Positions 60,997 to 64,000 of a stretch of DNA of 64,000 nucleotides are shown one piece after another. Source of the DNA: Streptomyces umbrinus (lineage in GTDB: Bacteria; Actinomycetota; Actinomycetes; Streptomycetales; Streptomycetaceae). The notes beneath the pieces were generated by a model, which saw only the letters and a list, made by a program, of their open reading frames with translations, was not told the DNA's origin and ran no database searches. Position 1 is the stretch's first letter; each line of letters starts with the position of its first letter. The stretch spans positions 9,300,001-9,364,000 of the forward strand of contig NZ_JAUSZI010000002.1 of assembly GCF_030817415.1 (NCBI RefSeq). The letters are read 5' to 3'. The position numbers and the translations under genes are program-made.

Positions 60997-61839
60997 ATGC
61001 CTGTCGGCCCCGAGCTGATCTCCCCCCGTTCCGCGCGCGTCTCCGCCGCCCGGCGGCTTGCCAGGCGGAACTTCCGGGGGAAGGAGCGGCTGTTCCTCGC
61101 GGAGGGGCCGCAGGCCGTGCGGGAGGCCGCCGGGCATCGGGGGGACGGCGGCGAGACGCTGGTCGAGCTCTTCGTGACGCCGGAGGCCGCCGAGCGGTAT
61201 GCCGACATCGTGGGGGAGGCCCGGGACGCCGGGGCCCGGGTGCACCTCGCCGCCGAGGACGTGATCGCGGACATCTCGACGACCGTCACCCCCCAGGGAC
61301 TCGTCGGGATCTGCCGGTTCCTGGACACGCCGTTCGAGGAGATCCTCAAGGCCGGGCCCAGGCTGGTCGCCGTACTCGCGAACGTCCGGGACCCCGGGAA
61401 CGCCGGCACCGTCCTGCGCTGCGCCGACGCCGCGGGCGCCGACGCCGTCGTCCTCACCGACGCGTCCGTCGACCTCTACAACCCCAAGTCCGTACGGGCG
61501 TCGGTCGGTTCGCTGTTCCATCTGCCCGTCGCGGTCGGCGTACCCGTGGAGCACGCGGTGCAGGGGCTGAAGGACGCCGGGGTGCGGATTCTCGCCGCCG
61601 ACGGCGCGGGCGAGGACGACCTCGACGACGAACTCGACAAGGGCACCATGAGCGGGCCCACCGCCTGGGTCTTCGGGAACGAGGCGTGGGGGCTCCCGGA
61701 GGAGACGCGTGCGCTGGCGGACGCCGTTGTGCGCGTACCCATTCACGGCAAGGCCGAGAGCTTGAACCTCGCGACGGCGGCCGCCGTATGTCTCTACGCG
61801 TCGGCTCGTGCGCAGCGTGCCCGCCGTGCTGGTTCCTGA
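60997..61839 (+). CDS. SpoU-family RNA 2'-O-methyltransferase (280 aa)
   Basis: The N-terminal substrate-binding domain (~1-105) precedes the SPOUT fold: 'VAVLANVRDPGNAGTVLRCA' is motif 1, 'AWVFGNEAWGLPEETRALAD' motif 2, and 'VRVPIHGKAESLNLATAAAV' motif 3 with the knot. It methylates a ribose in rRNA or tRNA using SAM. The location between rplT and pheS is conserved in actinobacteria. ATG 60997 follows AAAGGTGAA. Confidence 0.93.
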   Translation: MPVGPELISPRSARVSAARRLARRNFRGKERLFLAEGPQAVREAAGHRGDGGETLVELFVTPEAAERYADIVGEARDAGARVHLAAEDVIADISTTVTPQGLVGICRFLDTPFEEILKAGPRLVAVLANVRDPGNAGTVLRCADAAGADAVVLTDASVDLYNPKSVRASVGSLFHLPVAVGVPVEHAVQGLKDAGVRILAADGAGEDDLDDELDKGTMSGPTAWVFGNEAWGLPEETRALADAVVRVPIHGKAESLNLATAAAVCLYASARAQRARRAGS

Positions 61840-61918
61840 GGGGGTCCGTTCCGTCACTCCCAGCTAGTAGGGTGACGGGCTCGGGGGCCCTGCGCCAGAC
61901 GAGAGGTGGGGTACGGGG

Positions 61919-63064
61919 ATGAGTGTCGGCACGAGCGGTGCGAAGAGCGCACTGCGGGCACATGACGTGCGGAGCGCGCCCGCGTCCCGGCACGGCGATC
62001 TCGCCGAACTCGGCCTCGACCCGGACGAACTGCCCGACGGACTCGTGATCGCCGACGAGCGTGGCCGGGTGATCTGCTTCAACGCCGCCGCCGCCCGCAT
62101 CACCGCCACTCCCGCCGCCGACGCCCTCGGCCGGCATCTCGAATGGGCCCTGCCGTTAGAGGACCTCGAAGGCCGCCGCTGGTGGCAGCTGACCGATCCG
62201 TACGGCGGGCTGGCGATCCGGGTCGGACAGCCCGAGCGCAATCTGCTGCTCCCCGGGGGCCGGGAGGTCCTGGTCTCGGCACGTTACGTGCGGGTGCGGC
62301 CCACCGGCCCGATCCGCCGCGTCGTCGTCTCCCTCCGCGACACCGAGGCCCGCCGTCGCACCGAGCGCAGTCACGCGGAACTGATCGCCACGGTCGCCCA
62401 CGAGCTGCGTTCGCCGCTCACCTCCGTGAAGGGCTTCACGGCGACGCTGCTCGCCAAGTGGGAGCGGTTCACGGACGACCAGAAGAAGCTGATGCTGGAG
62501 ACGGTGGACGCGGACGCCAACCGGGTCACCCGCCTCATCGCCGAGCTCCTCGACATCTCGCGCATCGACTCCGGGCGCCTGGAACTGCGCCGCCAGCCCG
62601 TCGACATAGGTGCCGCTGTCGGCCGGCACATCCAGGCGTACGTCGCCTCCGGCCAGTCGGCCGACCGCTTCCTGCTCCGCATCGGCCAGCCCCTGCCCGA
62701 TCTGTGGGCCGACCCCGACAAGGTCGACCAGGTGCTCAGTAACCTGCTGGAAAATGCGGTGCGGCACGGCGAGGGAACCGTCACCATCGACGTGGAGCCC
62801 GCGCCGTCACTCCGCGAAGGAGAGGACGCCTGCACGTCGGTCACGGTGAGCGACGAAGGCCCCGGCATCCCGGAGGAGTCCATGAACCGCGTCTTCACCC
62901 GCTTCTGGCGGGGCAGCAAGCGCGGTGGCACCGGCCTCGGCCTCTACATCGTCAAGGGCATCGTCGAGGCCCACGGCGGCACCATCACGGTCGGCCGCGC
63001 CCCCGAGGGCGGCGCACAGTTCCGATTTACGTTGCCCGTGGGCACCCCGGCGTACTTGCAGTAA
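61919..63064 (+). CDS. PAS-containing sensor histidine kinase (381 aa)
   Basis: A short PAS domain (~30-135, 'LPDGLVIADERGRVICFNAA') with no membrane helix is followed by HisKA with the phosphoacceptor in 'IATVAHELRSPLTSVKG', then N box 'QVLSNLLENAVRHGEG', G1 'VSDEGPGIPEESMNRVFTRF' and G2 'GGTGLGLYIVKGIVEAHGG'. It is a soluble kinase. No response regulator gene is next to it, so it is an orphan. ATG 61919 follows GGGG. Confidence 0.92.
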   Translation: MSVGTSGAKSALRAHDVRSAPASRHGDLAELGLDPDELPDGLVIADERGRVICFNAAAARITATPAADALGRHLEWALPLEDLEGRRWWQLTDPYGGLAIRVGQPERNLLLPGGREVLVSARYVRVRPTGPIRRVVVSLRDTEARRRTERSHAELIATVAHELRSPLTSVKGFTATLLAKWERFTDDQKKLMLETVDADANRVTRLIAELLDISRIDSGRLELRRQPVDIGAAVGRHIQAYVASGQSADRFLLRIGQPLPDLWADPDKVDQVLSNLLENAVRHGEGTVTIDVEPAPSLREGEDACTSVTVSDEGPGIPEESMNRVFTRFWRGSKRGGTGLGLYIVKGIVEAHGGTITVGRAPEGGAQFRFTLPVGTPAYLQ

Positions 63065-63103
63065 CGCTGAGAGGCCCCCACGGGCGCATTCGCACACCTC
63101 ACC

Positions 63104-63120
63104 CCCGTTAGACTCGGCCT
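63104..63120 (+). promoter_or_regulatory. Candidate pheS promoter -10 region
   Basis: CCCGTTAGACTCGGCC contains a TAGACT -10-like hexamer ~100 bases before the pheS start, giving a ~90-base leader. A GTCCC/GGGAC hairpin (around 63135-63151) lies in that leader. Confidence 0.4.
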
Positions 63121-63210
63121 TTGGCACCTTTGCGTCCCCTTTTCAGGGACAGGGCGTCCCGCGAGTCGCGACGGGGACCGTTGGCCAACCAATCGGAAGC
63201 ACGGGAAGAG

Positions 63211-64000
63211 ATGTCGGCACCGAACAAGTCGTACGACCCTGTTGAGGTCGAGGCACTGAAACCGGAAGAGATCGAGCGCATGCGGGACGAGGCGCTCGCC
63301 GCCTTCGCCGCCGCCGGTGACCTCGACGCGCTCCAGGAGGCCAAGGTCGCCCACACCGGCGGCGCCTCGCCGCTGGCCCTCGCCAACCGCGAGATCGGCG
63401 CCCTGCCCCCGCACGCCAAGGCCGCCGCCGGCAAGCTCGTCGGCCAGGCCCGTGGCGCGGTGAACAAGGCGCTCGCCGGCCGCCAGGCCGAACTGGAGGC
63501 CGAGCGCGACGCACGCGTGCTGGTCGAGGAGGCCGTGGACGTCACGCTGCCCCACGACCGCGTACCGTCCGGTGCCCGGCATCCGCTGACCACCATGATG
63601 GAGCGGGTCGCGGACGTCTTCGTGTCCATGGGATACGAGATCGCCGAGGGCCCCGAGGTCGAGGCGGAGTGGTTCAACTTCGACGCTCTGAACTTCGGCC
63701 CGGACCACCCGGCCCGGCAGATGCAGGACACCTTCTTCGTGCAGGGTCCCAAGGGTGCCGATACCGACGGCGAGTCCGGTGTCGTGCTGCGCACGCACAC
63801 CTCGCCCGTGCAGGCCCGCGCGCTGCTCGACCGGGAGCCGCCCGTCTACGTCGTGTGCCCCGGCCGCGTCTACCGCACGGACGAGCTGGACGCCACGCAT
63901 ACCCCGGTCTTCCACCAGATCGAGCTGCTCGCTGTCGACGAGGGCCTGACCATGGCCGACCTCAAGGGCACCCTGGACCACATGGTCCAGTCGCTCTTCG
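63211..64000 (+). CDS. pheS: Phenylalanyl-tRNA synthetase alpha subunit, 5' part (runs off the right edge)
   Basis: The N-terminal coiled-coil region (~1-100) is followed by the class II core: 'LPHDRVPSGARHPLTTMMER' and 'VFVSMGYEIAEGPEVEAEWF', motif 2 'CPGRVYRTDELDATHTPVFH', then 'QIELLAVDEGLTMADLKGTL'. About 263 of ~375 residues are visible. Together with PheT, beyond the window, it charges tRNA-Phe. ATG 63211 follows GGAAGAG. Confidence 0.96.
   Translation, partial: MSAPNKSYDPVEVEALKPEEIERMRDEALAAFAAAGDLDALQEAKVAHTGGASPLALANREIGALPPHAKAAAGKLVGQARGAVNKALAGRQAELEAERDARVLVEEAVDVTLPHDRVPSGARHPLTTMMERVADVFVSMGYEIAEGPEVEAEWFNFDALNFGPDHPARQMQDTFFVQGPKGADTDGESGVVLRTHTSPVQARALLDREPPVYVVCPGRVYRTDELDATHTPVFHQIELLAVDEGLTMADLKGTLDHMVQSLF

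Noticed and set aside
63121..63210. TTG start for pheS upstream of ATG 63211
   Set aside because: In frame, but the residues do not match the family N-terminus and the region looks like a leader.
1..64000. tRNA genes, CRISPR arrays, transposases or integrases
   Set aside because: No tRNA-like T-arm, spaced repeat array or recombinase motif was noticed on either strand. This is by eye, not by a search program.

Overview
The window is high-GC chromosomal DNA of a Streptomyces-type actinomycete. The evidence is GC-rich third codon positions, many GTG starts, ATGA/GTGA translational overlaps, a five-gene 'conservon', a mycosin, and the block DUF1844 - infC - rpmI - rplT - SpoU methylase - sensor kinase - pheS. 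From memory, the order from the conservon to pheS resembles the S. coelicolor segment that carries rarA-E, glnA4 and pheS; I could not check this. I see no transposase, integrase, CRISPR array, rRNA or tRNA.

Layout. (1) 1-12.5 kb looks like the edge of a lipopeptide-like biosynthetic cluster: two acyl-CoA dehydrogenases and a fatty acyl-AMP ligase (minus strand), a flavin monooxygenase and a half-length MFS protein (plus strand), a type II thioesterase and a SARP regulator, then a NarL/DesK-type two-component pair and an MMPL transporter. (2) 12.7-20.5 kb is an operon of two DUF1989 proteins, a biotin carboxylase of the urea/guanidine type and allophanate hydrolase, with a divergent TetR regulator. 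It probably degrades guanidine. A 22-bp palindrome in front of it recurs, 20 of 22 bases identical, before an APC permease at 29.8-31.4 kb. (3) 20.8-25.5 kb is a conservon (CvnA-E) whose P450 lacks the EXXR motif. (4) 25.5-29.7 kb holds a pseudouridine synthase, a frameshifted acetyltransferase remnant, and a terpene synthase with a P450. (5) 31.6-34.3 kb is a PadR regulator with a DrrAB-like ABC exporter. (6) 34.4-36.3 kb has an iron-box-controlled siderophore-interacting protein and a 5'-3' exonuclease. (7) 36.6-40.3 kb encodes a glycine-betaine-type transporter whose permease is fused to two substrate-binding domains.

(8) 40.6-45.3 kb is a group of regulators, a TDT-family transporter, a BtuF-like protein and a small-molecule kinase-like protein. 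(9) 45.2-50.4 kb is a catabolic set: gamma-glutamyl amide hydrolase, GntR regulator, GlnA4-like ligase, aldehyde dehydrogenase and SDR. It fits gamma-glutamylation of an amine, followed by oxidation and release of glutamate. (10) 50.5-58.8 kb carries envelope genes: a DUF2510 protein, a PLP amino-acid enzyme, a proline-rich membrane protein with a mycosin protease, a serine beta-lactamase-fold protein, SseB and DUF1844. (11) 59-64 kb is the translation block; infC probably starts with AUC, and pheS runs off the right edge.

A short GC-rich element recurs, often as a hairpin and in either orientation, mostly just downstream of gene ends at five or more places. Beside one locus it has expanded into three 73-bp tandem units.
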